A stretch of DNA of 38,071 bases, from positions 1 through 38,071 of the forward strand of contig NZ_JAMHIW010000027.1 in the NCBI RefSeq assembly GCF_023896955.1. The letters are read 5' to 3'. Position 1 is the first letter of the stretch. Each line of letters begins with the position of its first letter. The notes under the pieces are model-generated. The model saw only the letters and a list, made by a program, of their open reading frames with translations, ran no database searches and was not told the DNA's origin. The DNA is from Micromonospora sp. RHAY321. GTDB taxonomy: Bacteria; Actinomycetota; Actinomycetes; Mycobacteriales; Micromonosporaceae. Made by a program: the position numbers and the translations under genes. This document shows positions 7,637-15,643 of this stretch, piece by piece.

Positions 7637-8325
7637 CCATGGCCGAGCAGCCGATGGAGCACCTCGACCCGGCGGACGCCCGCCCCGAGCGGCTACGGGT
7701 GTTCCTGGTGGACGACCACGCCATGTTCCGGGCCGGGGTGCGTGCGGAACTCGGCGCCCACGTAGAGGTGGTGGGCGAGGCGAGCACGGTGGCCGAGGCG
7801 GTCACCCGCATCGCCGCCACCGGGCCGGACGTGGTGCTGCTCGACGTGCACATGCCCGACGGCGGTGGTCGCGCGGTGCTGGAGGCGATGCGGCGCAGTC
7901 ACCCGCAGGTCAAGTTCCTGGCGCTGAGCGTCTCCGACGCGGCGGAGGACGTGATCGGGCTGATCCGTGCGGGTGCCCGGGGATACGTCACCAAGACCAT
8001 CTCGCCGGACGAGCTGACCGCGGCGATCCGCCGGGTCGCCGACGGTGACGCCGTGTTCAGCCCCCGGCTGGCCGGGTTCGTGCTGGACGCCTTCGCCGCC
8101 CGTCCGGACGCGCCGGTCGCCGACCCGGAGCTGGACCAGCTCACCAACCGGGAGCGGGAGGTGCTGCGGCTGTTGGCTCGGGGGTACGCGTACAAGGAGA
8201 TCGCGAAGGAGCTGTTCATCTCCATCAAGACGGTGGAGACGCACGTGTCGAACGTGCTGCGCAAGCTCCAGATGTCCAACCGCTACGAGCTCTCCCGGTG
8301 GGCGGCGGACCGCCGCCTCGTGTGA
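7633..8325 (+). CDS. NarL/LuxR-family response regulator
   Basis: A 230-residue two-component regulator. The receiver domain (about 22-140) has the acidic pair in VDDHAMF, phospho-acceptor Asp71 in VVLLDVHMPDG, and the Lys in VTKTISP. The C-terminal LuxR helix-turn-helix (about 168-228) has LTNREREVLRLLARG and SIKTVETHVSNVLRKL. The ATG overlaps the kinase stop (ATGA) and is preceded by GAGAGG. It almost certainly receives phosphate from the PspC kinase. The divergent PspC operon, and possibly its own promoter, are likely targets (inference). Confidence 0.93.
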   Translation: MTMAEQPMEHLDPADARPERLRVFLVDDHAMFRAGVRAELGAHVEVVGEASTVAEAVTRIAATGPDVVLLDVHMPDGGGRAVLEAMRRSHPQVKFLALSVSDAAEDVIGLIRAGARGYVTKTISPDELTAAIRRVADGDAVFSPRLAGFVLDAFAARPDAPVADPELDQLTNREREVLRLLARGYAYKEIAKELFISIKTVETHVSNVLRKLQMSNRYELSRWAADRRLV

Positions 8326-8350
8326 CCAATTCCTCTCCCCTGGCAATTGG
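8326..8350. other. Short inverted repeat after the regulator gene
   Basis: CCAATT (8326-8331) and AATTGG (8345-8350) directly follow the stop codon. With only six pairs and no T-tract it is at best a weak terminator. Confidence 0.25.
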
Positions 8351-8380
8351 GGCACATGAGACGGATGCCGCCGCCGGGGG

Positions 8381-8410
8381 CTGACAAACGATCAACCGTC
8401 GTCCCATAAT
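8381..8410 (+). promoter_or_regulatory. Sigma-70-type promoter of the thioester surface protein gene
   Basis: CTGACA (8381-8386) and CATAAT (8405-8410) are separated by 18 bases. Each differs from the consensus by one base, which is unusually good for this GC-rich genome. The predicted start would be near 8417, giving a leader of about 100 bases. Confidence 0.65.
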
Positions 8411-8515
8411 GCCCCGGTCCCGTCTCCGCGCGCGGGTGGTGCGCATCCCGCGGAGGCTGTGGCTCACGTGTGCCCGCGTCTGCGGGTCACTCTGGGGAGA
8501 GGTGCACGAATCTTG

Positions 8516-9643
8516 ATGCTCGGACAACGAGGACGACGCTGGGCGCGGGTCGCGCTGGCGGCCGTCGCGGGTGGCGCGCTGGCGCTCGGTGTGGCCAAGG
8601 CGGTCGATGGCACCGATGTCACGCTGAAGCTCAACGGCAAGCAGCGCACCACGTCTGCGCTCGCGCTGCGGATCGACGGCAAGCTGGTGCCGGCGTTCTG
8701 CATCGACTACCACACCAGCGTGAAGCTCGACGGTAAGTACGAGGAGGGCACCTGGGACGAGTCCCAGGTGAAGAACCTCGGCAAGGTGCAGTGGGTGCTC
8801 ACCCACGGCTACCCGAACGCCAACTCCACCGCGCTGCTCGCCGCCGCCGGTGTCACCACGAAGGTCGGGCAGAAGCGGCTGGACACGCTGCTCTACTTCG
8901 GCACCCAGACCGCCGTCTGGCACTTCAGCGACGGGGTCAAGCTGGGTGCCTGGGAGAAGGGCCTGCTCGCCCGCGACCAGTACGACGTGATCCAGAAGGT
9001 CCGCGACTACCTGGTCAAGAACGCCACCGACCAGCCGGAGCCGCGGGCCGAGCTGTCGGTCGACCCGGCCAACGCCACCGCGACGGTCGGCGGCAAGGCC
9101 GGCCCGTTCACGGTGAAGGGCCCGGCCGGTGCCATCACCATCGCGGCCACCGGCGGCACCGCTGTCGACGCCGAGGGCAAGCCGGTCACCACGACCACCA
9201 ACGGTGGCCAGTTCTGGCTGTCCGCCGACGGTGCCGGCACGGTCAACGTCACGCTGACCGCGCAGGACTCGGTCTCCTTCGGCCGGGTGTTCCTGTTCAC
9301 CGGCAAGACCGCGGCGCAGAAGCTGATCCTCGGCGGTAGCACCGGTGCGACGGTCACCGCCCGGGCGCAGGCCGGGTTCACCGCTCCGACGCCGTCGGCG
9401 TCCCCCTCGACGCCGGCCGCGACCCCGAGCGCGACTCCGTCGCCGGCCACCCCGTCGGCCACTCCGACGGACTCGTCGCCGGCGAGCCCGGCGCCGTCCA
9501 CCTCGCCGGCGAGCAACGGCGGCGGCCTGCCGCTGACCGGCTCGCCGATCGCGACCGCGGCGACCGTTGGCGTGCTGCTGCTCGCCGCGGGTGCGGTGAC
9601 GGTCCTGATGGTCCGCCGCCGCAAGGTGCGCTTCACCGCCTGA
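8516..9643 (+). CDS. Cys-Gln thioester (TQxA) surface protein, sortase-anchored
   Basis: A 375-residue exported protein. A signal peptide (RGRRWAR, then an Ala/Leu core, with a likely cut after AKA near residue 28) leads into a thioester domain: Cys62 in AFCIDY and Gln131 in TQTAVW, the TQxA motif, which can form an internal Cys-Gln bond that binds host or surface amines covalently. A beta-rich middle follows, then a Ser/Thr/Pro stalk (about 295-335), and a C-terminal cell-wall sorting signal LPLTG (338-342) with a hydrophobic helix and a basic RRRK tail. The start is ATG at 8516 (TTG at 8513 is in frame); GGGGAGAGG lies upstream. In other bacteria such proteins act as adhesins; here it may attach the cell to surfaces or neighbours (inference). 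Confidence 0.92.
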   Translation: MLGQRGRRWARVALAAVAGGALALGVAKAVDGTDVTLKLNGKQRTTSALALRIDGKLVPAFCIDYHTSVKLDGKYEEGTWDESQVKNLGKVQWVLTHGYPNANSTALLAAAGVTTKVGQKRLDTLLYFGTQTAVWHFSDGVKLGAWEKGLLARDQYDVIQKVRDYLVKNATDQPEPRAELSVDPANATATVGGKAGPFTVKGPAGAITIAATGGTAVDAEGKPVTTTTNGGQFWLSADGAGTVNVTLTAQDSVSFGRVFLFTGKTAAQKLILGGSTGATVTARAQAGFTAPTPSASPSTPAATPSATPSPATPSATPTDSSPASPAPSTSPASNGGGLPLTGSPIATAATVGVLLLAAGAVTVLMVRRRKVRFTA

Positions 9644-9659
9644 TCCGCTCCGGCTCCAC

Positions 9660-9700
9660 CATCGGCCCCGGCTCCGCCCCGCGCGGTGTCGGGGCCGATG
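9660..9700. terminator. GC-rich hairpin between convergent genes
   Basis: Arms CATCGGCCCCG (9660-9670) and CGGGGCCGATG (9690-9700), with a 19-base loop. It lies between the convergent surface-protein and PIG-L genes. There is no T-tract, as is common in actinomycetes. Confidence 0.55.
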
Positions 9701-9745
9701 CCGTCCGGGCCGGGTGCCGAGGGCCGCCGCGCGGGTGGGGGTGGC

Positions 9746-10480
9746 TCAGGTGGTGCGGAGCACGGTGAACGCCTCGGCCAGCCGGCCGGGCGGCAACCCC
9801 GCGTCGGCGGCGACCACGGCGAGCCGTTCCTGGATCCAGGTCGGTACGTCCAGGTGGGCGGTCTGTGACCGGTGGGCGCGCAGCGCCGCGACCTTGCGGT
9901 CGTACCGGTCGGTGATGTCGACGGCGTGGTCCGGGTCGGGGCCGCCGGCGTACCAGACCTCCCGGACCACCCACGGTTCCAACCCTTCGGCCAGCAGTTC
10001 CGGGAACGCGAACGGGTTGCGCGAGTCCGGGTAGATGGCGCAGGTGGTGGCCTCGCCGACGGCCAGGTGGTCGGGGTGGCTCGGCCCGGTCAGCAGCTCC
10101 CAGCGTCGCAGCGGTGAGCTGGTCAGCACCCGGTCCGGCCGGAATCGGCGGATGGCCGCGGCGATGTCCCGGCGCAGCTCGAGCGTGGGGGTGAGCATGC
10201 CGTCGGCGTACCCGTCGAGGAAGTCGACCTGTCGTACGCCCACCTCGGCCGCCGCGGCCCGCTGTTCCGCCTCGCGCAAACGGGGCATTTCGGCGCGTGG
10301 GGTGTCGTCGAAACCGCCGGCGTCGCCCCGGGTGATGATCAGATAGCCGACCTCGATACCCTCATCCACCCAGCCGGCGATCGTGCCCGTGCAGCCGAAG
10401 TCGACATCGTCCGGATGGGCAAAGACGGCGAGCGCTCGGCGGACGTCGGACAGCACCGGAGCGGAAGCGGGGAAGCTCAC
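9746..10480 (-). CDS. PIG-L family N-acetyl deacetylase
   Basis: A 244-residue zinc hydrolase of the PIG-L/LmbE family, which removes acetyl groups from N-acetylglucosamine-type substrates (the group includes MshB and Mca of mycothiol metabolism). The zinc motif AHPDD (His22, Asp25) and the later HPDH (135-138) are present, as is the GDAGG turn. The exact substrate cannot be told. The start is at 10480, with no strong ribosome site seen. The gene is divergent from the first peptide transporter operon and convergent with the surface-protein gene; no partner gene is adjacent. Confidence 0.87.
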   Translation of the reverse strand: MSFPASAPVLSDVRRALAVFAHPDDVDFGCTGTIAGWVDEGIEVGYLIITRGDAGGFDDTPRAEMPRLREAEQRAAAAEVGVRQVDFLDGYADGMLTPTLELRRDIAAAIRRFRPDRVLTSSPLRRWELLTGPSHPDHLAVGEATTCAIYPDSRNPFAFPELLAEGLEPWVVREVWYAGGPDPDHAVDITDRYDRKVAALRAHRSQTAHLDVPTWIQERLAVVAADAGLPPGRLAEAFTVLRTT

Positions 10481-10913
10481 AGGACCCGAGCCTACGCGGG
10501 TCGCCGCAGCCCGGCCGGACCGAGTCTTTCCTGCTCAGAGCTGCCTCACTCGACCTTTTTATGATCATTTTTCAAGTATCGGCAACGTGGCGGGCAACTA
10601 ACGGCTTGATAACGGCACCTTCACGGAAGCGGCCAGTGGGTGTCACAGTGGCAGCACCTCACCCTCGGTGTGTGGCACTCCGTACGCTCCACGACCACGA
10701 CCTCTGCTGTTTCGGCGGTGGTTCGTGGCTGTGCCGCCTGCGTAGGGCTGCGCCTCGTCGGTGAGGGAGCCCGGCGGATCGGAACATCAGGGGTGTCCCC
10801 AACTTCCCTGTGGTCCCGGCGACCCGCGCCCCGGGGTGGTCGGGCGGTGTCACCCCCAGACGTGCGTGAAACCCACGACGGAACCAGGTCTTAGAAAGAG
10901 GAGGCCCCTCGGA
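10481..10913 (+). promoter_or_regulatory. 433-base intergenic/leader region before opp operon 1
   Basis: It holds no gene. There is an AT-rich patch near 10556-10575, and a bulged hairpin CCACGACCAC (10689-10698)/GTGGTTCGTGG (10718-10728). The sequence ACGGCTTG occurs near 10600 and again upstream of the second operon's lipoprotein gene (minus strand, near 35785). A ribosome site AGAGGAGG precedes the gene. No clear promoter hexamers were found. Confidence 0.35.
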
Positions 10914-12551
10914 ATGAGAGTCTCGAAGCGGGCGACGAGCGCGATCGCGCTCAGCGCGGCTGCCGCGCTTGTCGCGAGCGGTTGCTCGAGCGGTGAGGGC
11001 GACGGCGACGCCGCCGCCAGCAAGGACGGCTCGATCGTCATCCACGGCGTCCAGCCGGAGAACCCGCTGGTCCCGTCGAACACCACGGAGACCGGTGGCG
11101 GCAAGGTCATCGACTGGCTGTGGACCGGCCTGGTCGAGTACCCGAACGACGGTGGGGCCCCGCGCAACGCGCTGGCCGAGTCCATCGACACCAAGGACTC
11201 CAAGGTCTTCACGATCAAGATCAAGAAGGGTACCAAGTTCCACGACGGTACCGAGGTGAAGGCGAAGAACTTCGTCGACGCCTGGAACTGGGCCGCCTAC
11301 TCGCCGAACGGTGCGCAGAACGGCACCTTCTTCTCGGACATCGCGGGCTTCGAGCAGACCTACACCTCCGACCCGGACGGCGAGGGCCCGCAGAAGGCCC
11401 CGGCGCCGACCGCCGAGAAGCTGTCCGGTCTGAAGGTCGTCGACGACCAGACCTTCGAGGTCACCCTGTCCGCGCCGACCGCGGTCTTCCCGACCAAGCT
11501 CGGCTACAGCGCCTTCATGCCGCTGCCGGACGTGTTCTTCACGCAGAAGCCGGAAGAGTTCGGCAAGAAGCCGGTCGGCAACGGCCCGGTGAAGTTCGTG
11601 TCGTGGGAGGACAACGTCCTCATCAAGCTGACGCGCTTCGACGACTACAACCTGCGCGACAAGATGAAGCTCAAGGACGTCGACGTCAAGCTGTACCAGG
11701 ACGAGAACGCGGCCTACAGCGACCTGCTGGCCAACAACCTCGACTTCATGGAGACGGTCCCCACCTCGGCGCTCGCCGGTGACAAGTGGAAGACCGACCT
11801 CGGTGAGCGGGGGCTCTCGACCACCACGCCGTCGACCGCGCTGATCGCGTTCCCGACCTACGACAAGCGCTTCCAGAACCCGAAGCTGCGTCGTGCGGTG
11901 TCGCTGGCGATCAACCGGCAGGAGATCTCGGACAAGATCTTCTTCGGTACCCGCAAGCCCGCCGACAGCTGGGCGAACCCGCTTACCCCGGGCGCCAAGC
12001 CGGGTAACTGCACCGCCTGCAAGTTCGACGCGACCGAGGCCAAGCGGCTCCTGACCGAGGCCGGTGGCTTCACGGGCGAGATGGTCTTCTACTACAACGC
12101 CGACTCCAGCCACGCTGACTGGATGCAGGCCGTTGCGCAGCAGGTCAAGACCAACCTGGGCATCGAGGCTCGCGCCGAGGGTGTGCCGACGTTCGCGGTC
12201 TTCCGCCAGAACATCAACGCCCACAAGATGACCGGCCCGTACCGTGCCGCCTGGCAGCAGGACTACCCGGACGTGGAGAACTGGGTCAACCCGCTCTACG
12301 TGACTGGTGGTTCCTCGAACGACGGCCTGTACAGCAACCCGCAGGTCGACGCCCTGGCCAAGCAGGCCAGCGCCGCGCCGAGCCTGGAGGCCTCGCACGA
12401 GGCGTTCTCCAAGGCCGTCGAGCTTGTCGACCAGGACGTCCCGAGCATCCCGATCTACTTCTACGGTCAGCAGTCCGGCCACTCGGAGAAGATCAAGAAG
12501 CTCGAGCTGAACAACGTCGGCGAACTCGACATCACCTCGGTCGAGCTCTGA
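10914..12551 (+). CDS. Opp/Dpp-type peptide-binding lipoprotein (operon 1)
   Basis: The extracellular solute-binding protein of a peptide ABC importer (SBP family 5), 545 residues. The N-terminus is a lipoprotein signal: basic MRVSKR, an Ala/Leu core, and a lipobox ending ASGC with Cys24 as the lipidated residue. Family features include SNTTETGG near the N-terminus, FHDGTEVKAKNFVDAW, and RRAVSLAINRQEI, plus a late DYPDVENWVNPLY. The start ATG at 10914 is preceded by AGAGGAGG. It is the first gene of a five-gene operon and is separated from the permease genes by a strong hairpin, which would give more binding protein than membrane parts. Whether it binds di- or oligopeptides cannot be told. 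Confidence 0.93.
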   Translation: MRVSKRATSAIALSAAAALVASGCSSGEGDGDAAASKDGSIVIHGVQPENPLVPSNTTETGGGKVIDWLWTGLVEYPNDGGAPRNALAESIDTKDSKVFTIKIKKGTKFHDGTEVKAKNFVDAWNWAAYSPNGAQNGTFFSDIAGFEQTYTSDPDGEGPQKAPAPTAEKLSGLKVVDDQTFEVTLSAPTAVFPTKLGYSAFMPLPDVFFTQKPEEFGKKPVGNGPVKFVSWEDNVLIKLTRFDDYNLRDKMKLKDVDVKLYQDENAAYSDLLANNLDFMETVPTSALAGDKWKTDLGERGLSTTTPSTALIAFPTYDKRFQNPKLRRAVSLAINRQEISDKIFFGTRKPADSWANPLTPGAKPGNCTACKFDATEAKRLLTEAGGFTGEMVFYYNADSSHADWMQAVAQQVKTNLGIEARAEGVPTFAVFRQNINAHKMTGPYRAAWQQDYPDVENWVNPLYVTGGSSNDGLYSNPQVDALAKQASAAPSLEASHEAFSKAVELVDQDVPSIPIYFYGQQSGHSEKIKKLELNNVGELDITSVEL

Positions 12552-12565
12552 TCCGAACGGTCTGA

Positions 12566-12607
12566 CCCCGGGTCGGGCTCGCCACATCCGGTGAGCCCGA
12601 CCCGGGG
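12566..12607. terminator. Hairpin between binding-protein and permease genes (operon 1)
   Basis: Perfect 15-base arms CCCCGGGTCGGGCTC (12566-12580) and GAGCCCGACCCGGGG (12593-12607), with a 12-base loop. There is no T-tract. It probably reduces read-through or protects the upstream mRNA end, setting a high ratio of binding protein to permease. Confidence 0.7.
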
Positions 12608-12700
12608 CCGTTCCGCGAGTGGGTGTTACAACACTTCACTCGCCACGTTGTCACCACCGTGTCGGCCGTCCGACGCGCCCCCTGTCTGGAGGACCACCCC

Positions 12701-13627
12701 ATGGGCCGTTATCTGTTGAGACGGCTGCTCCAACTCGTGCCGGTCTTCATCGGTACGACGTTCCTGATCTACGCCCTCGTCTGGGCCGTTCCGGGCGATC
12801 CGTTCGCCGGCAAGTGCGGTGAGCGCCGCTGCCCGGACCAGTACATCGCCTTCATGACTGAGAAGTACCACCTGGACCAGAACGTCTTCGTGCAGTACGC
12901 GAACTACATGAAGAACCTGCTCCAGGGCGACTTCGGTCAGACGTTCTCGCAGCGCGAGATCAGCGACATCATCCTGACGTCGTACCCGAACACCCTGAAG
13001 CTGGCCCTGGTGGCGCTCGCCATCGAGGCCGTGATCGGCCTCGGCGCCGGCGTGCTGACCGGTCTGCGGCGCAACGGTTTCCTGGACAACCTGGTCCTGG
13101 TCTCCACCCTCTTCCTGATCGCGCTGCCGGTGTTCGTCGTCGGCTTCGTGCTCCAGTGGCTGCTGGGCGTGCAGTGGGGCATCATCAAGCCGACCGTCTC
13201 CTCCGAGATGCGGCTCTCCGAGCTGATCGTGCCGGGCTTCGTGCTCGGTAGCGCGTCAGTGGCGTACATCGCCCGGGTGGCGCGAACGAGCATCGCGGAG
13301 AACCGCCGCGCCGACTACGTGCGTACCGCCATCGCCAAGGGCCTCCCGATGCGCCGGGTGGTGGGTGTGCACCTGCTGCGCAACTCGCTCATCCCGGTGG
13401 TCACCCTGCTCGGCACCGACCTCGGTGCCCTGATGGGCGGAGCGATCGTCACCGAAGGCATCTTCGGCATCAACGGAATCGGCCGGCAGGTCTTCCGCGC
13501 GATCGTCACCAAAGAGAGCGCTACCGTGGTAGGGATCGTGGTCGTCCTGGTGCTGGTCTATCTCGTGATGAACCTGCTGGTTGACCTGCTCTACGCCGCC
13601 CTGGACCCGAGGATCCGCTATGAGTGA
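12701..13627 (+). CDS. Peptide ABC transporter permease, OppB-type (operon 1)
   Basis: An inner-membrane permease of 308 residues with the usual N-terminal MGRYLLRRLLQLVPV helix, an extracellular loop containing a conserved FGQTFS stretch, and about six membrane helices. The cytoplasmic EAA-type loop is visible as RRADYVRTAIAKGL...HLLRNSLIPV, which contacts the ATPases. The protein pairs with the OppC-type permease. ATG at 12701 is preceded by GGAGG. An unusual loop, CGERRC, lies near residue 44. The end overlaps the next gene by eight bases (ATGAGTGA), as in the second opp operon. Confidence 0.94.
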   Translation: MGRYLLRRLLQLVPVFIGTTFLIYALVWAVPGDPFAGKCGERRCPDQYIAFMTEKYHLDQNVFVQYANYMKNLLQGDFGQTFSQREISDIILTSYPNTLKLALVALAIEAVIGLGAGVLTGLRRNGFLDNLVLVSTLFLIALPVFVVGFVLQWLLGVQWGIIKPTVSSEMRLSELIVPGFVLGSASVAYIARVARTSIAENRRADYVRTAIAKGLPMRRVVGVHLLRNSLIPVVTLLGTDLGALMGGAIVTEGIFGINGIGRQVFRAIVTKESATVVGIVVVLVLVYLVMNLLVDLLYAALDPRIRYE

Positions 13628-14588
13628 CCCGAGTACCGCATCGATCGTCAGCACCCCTCCCGCGCAGCCGACCGACGCCGGCGCCTCCACCGCCCCGGGG
13701 CCGCAGAGCAACGAGAAGCCGCGTGGCCTGCTCGGTGACGCCTGGCGGGACCTGCGCCGCAAGCCCCTGTTCTGGATCTCGGCCACCCTGATCGTCATCT
13801 TCCTGCTGATGGCGGCCTTCCCGGCGCTGTTCGCACCGGGCGCCGACGCGGTCAACGGTTCGCTGTCCCGGAGCCTCAACAAGCCGGGCGCGGACGGCTG
13901 GTTCGGTTACGACGTGCAGGGGCGGGACGTCTACGCCCGGGTCATCTACGGCGCGCGGGCCTCCATCGTGGTCGCCGTGCTCTCCGTGGTCGGCACCCTG
14001 CTGGTCGGCGGCACCATGGGCATCATCTCCGGCTACCGCGGTGGCTGGGTCGACGGTCTGCTGAGCCGGATCGCGGACGTGTTCTTCGGCCTGCCCTTCG
14101 TGCTCGGCGCGATCGTCATCCTCACCACGTTCAACGGTTCGGGCTCGGGCAACAGCAAGGCCCAGATCATGGGCCTGGTGATCGCCTCCCTGACCGTGCT
14201 GAGTTGGCCGGTGGTCATGCGGCTGATGCGGTCCTCGGTGCTGGCCACCAAGGAGGCCGACTACATCGTCGCCGCCCGTGCGCTGGGCGCCGGCACCGGC
14301 CGGATCATCCTCAAGCACCTGCTGCCGAACTGCCTGGCCCCGCTTCTGGTCTACGGCACGATCATGGTCGGCTCGTTCATCGGCGCCGAGGCCACGCTGT
14401 CGTTCCTGGGCGTCGGCCTGAAGTCGCCGGTGGTGTCCTGGGGCATCATGATCAGCGAGGGCCAGCAGTTCATCCGGGTCGCGCCGGGGCTGGTGTTCTT
14501 CCCCGCCGCCTTCCTCGTCACCGCTGTTCTGAGCTTCGTGATGCTCGGTGAGGCGGTCCGCGAGGCCCTCGATCCGAAACTCCGCTAG
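13620..14588 (+). CDS. Peptide ABC transporter permease, OppC-type (operon 1)
   Basis: The second inner-membrane permease, 322 residues. A Pro/Ser-rich N-terminal tail of about 40 residues leads to WRDLRRKPLFW and the first membrane helix. A short periplasmic part follows, with the FGYDVQGRDVYARVIYGAR motif typical of OppC/DppC. The EAA loop reads EADYIVAARALGAGTGRIILKHLLPN, and the C-terminus is LDPKLR. It forms the translocation pore with the OppB-type protein. The start overlaps that gene by eight bases, indicating tight coupling. Confidence 0.94.
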   Translation: MSDPSTASIVSTPPAQPTDAGASTAPGPQSNEKPRGLLGDAWRDLRRKPLFWISATLIVIFLLMAAFPALFAPGADAVNGSLSRSLNKPGADGWFGYDVQGRDVYARVIYGARASIVVAVLSVVGTLLVGGTMGIISGYRGGWVDGLLSRIADVFFGLPFVLGAIVILTTFNGSGSGNSKAQIMGLVIASLTVLSWPVVMRLMRSSVLATKEADYIVAARALGAGTGRIILKHLLPNCLAPLLVYGTIMVGSFIGAEATLSFLGVGLKSPVVSWGIMISEGQQFIRVAPGLVFFPAAFLVTAVLSFVMLGEAVREALDPKLR

Positions 14589-14599
14589 GGGAGATCCAG

Positions 14600-15643
14600 T
14601 TGTCCGACATTCTCGTGTCCGAGCAGTCCGCGCCGGGAACCGGCGGGTCCGGACGTCCCTCCGGCCGGCTGCTCGAGGTCGACGACCTGCGGGTGGAGTT
14701 CCGTACCCGGGACGGCGTCGCCAAGGTCATCAACGGGGTCACGTACCACGTCGACGCGGGGGAGACCCTCGCCGTGCTCGGCGAGTCCGGCTCCGGCAAG
14801 AGCGTCACGGCGCAGACCATCATGGGCATCCTCGACACCCCGCCCGGGTTCGTCACCGGCGGGCAGGTCCGCTTCCACGGCAAGGACATGCTCCGCATGT
14901 CCAACGAGGAGCGCCGCCGCATCCGCGGCGAGGGCATCGCGATGATCTTCCAGGACGCGCTCTCCGCGCTGAACCCGGTGTTCACCGTCGGGTTCCAGAT
15001 CGCCGAGCAGTTCCGGGTCCGCCGGGGCATGGGCCGCGCCGATGCCAAGAAGCGCGCGATCGAGATGCTCGACCAGGTCAAGATCCCGAACGCCAAGAGC
15101 CGGTTCAACAACTATCCGCACCAGTTCTCCGGCGGTATGCGGCAGCGCGCGATGATCGCGATGTCGCTGGCGCTCGACCCGGAGGTGCTGATCGCGGACG
15201 AGCCGACCACCGCGCTCGACGTGACCGTGCAGGCCCAGATCATGGACCTGCTCGCCGAGCTTCAGCGTGAGCGGCAGATGGGCATGATCCTGATCACCCA
15301 CGACCTCGGCGTGGTCGCCGACGTCGCGGACCGGATCGCCGTGATGTACGCGGGCCGGATCGTCGAGGAAGCCGACGTGTACGACCTGTACGCCAAGCCG
15401 GCGCACCCGTACACGATGGGCCTGATCGACTCGATCCCGCGCATGGACGAGAAGGGGCAGCAGCTCCGGACGATCAAGGGTCTCCCGCCGAACCTGATGA
15501 ACATCCCGCCGGGCTGCCCGTTCAACCCGCGCTGCCCCATGGCTCAGCCGGTCTGCCGGGAGAAGATCCCGCCGCTGCTGCAGGTGGGTCACGCCCGGGC
15601 CAGCGCCTGCCACTTCGCCGAGGAGCTGGTGAACCGTGACTGA
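14600..15643 (+). CDS. Peptide ABC transporter ATPase, OppD-type (operon 1)
   Basis: An ATP-binding subunit of 347 residues. Walker A is GESGSGKS (61-68), followed by the Q-loop, signature FSGGMRQR and Walker B VLIADEPTTALD. The H-loop is ITHDLG. The oligopeptide-type C-terminal region has conserved cysteines (CPFNPRC, then CHF), a region reported to bind an iron-sulfur cluster in some homologues. The start is TTG at 14600, set by GGGGAGA seven bases upstream; it is an uncommon start codon. It overlaps the next gene by eight bases. It couples ATP hydrolysis to peptide import with the OppF-type partner. Confidence 0.94.
   Translation: MSDILVSEQSAPGTGGSGRPSGRLLEVDDLRVEFRTRDGVAKVINGVTYHVDAGETLAVLGESGSGKSVTAQTIMGILDTPPGFVTGGQVRFHGKDMLRMSNEERRRIRGEGIAMIFQDALSALNPVFTVGFQIAEQFRVRRGMGRADAKKRAIEMLDQVKIPNAKSRFNNYPHQFSGGMRQRAMIAMSLALDPEVLIADEPTTALDVTVQAQIMDLLAELQRERQMGMILITHDLGVVADVADRIAVMYAGRIVEEADVYDLYAKPAHPYTMGLIDSIPRMDEKGQQLRTIKGLPPNLMNIPPGCPFNPRCPMAQPVCREKIPPLLQVGHARASACHFAEELVNRD

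Noticed and set aside
10659..12587. Antisense frame of about 640 residues over the first binding-protein gene
   Set aside because: It mirrors codon bias of the lipoprotein gene, which has a signal peptide, ribosome site and family motifs on the plus strand.
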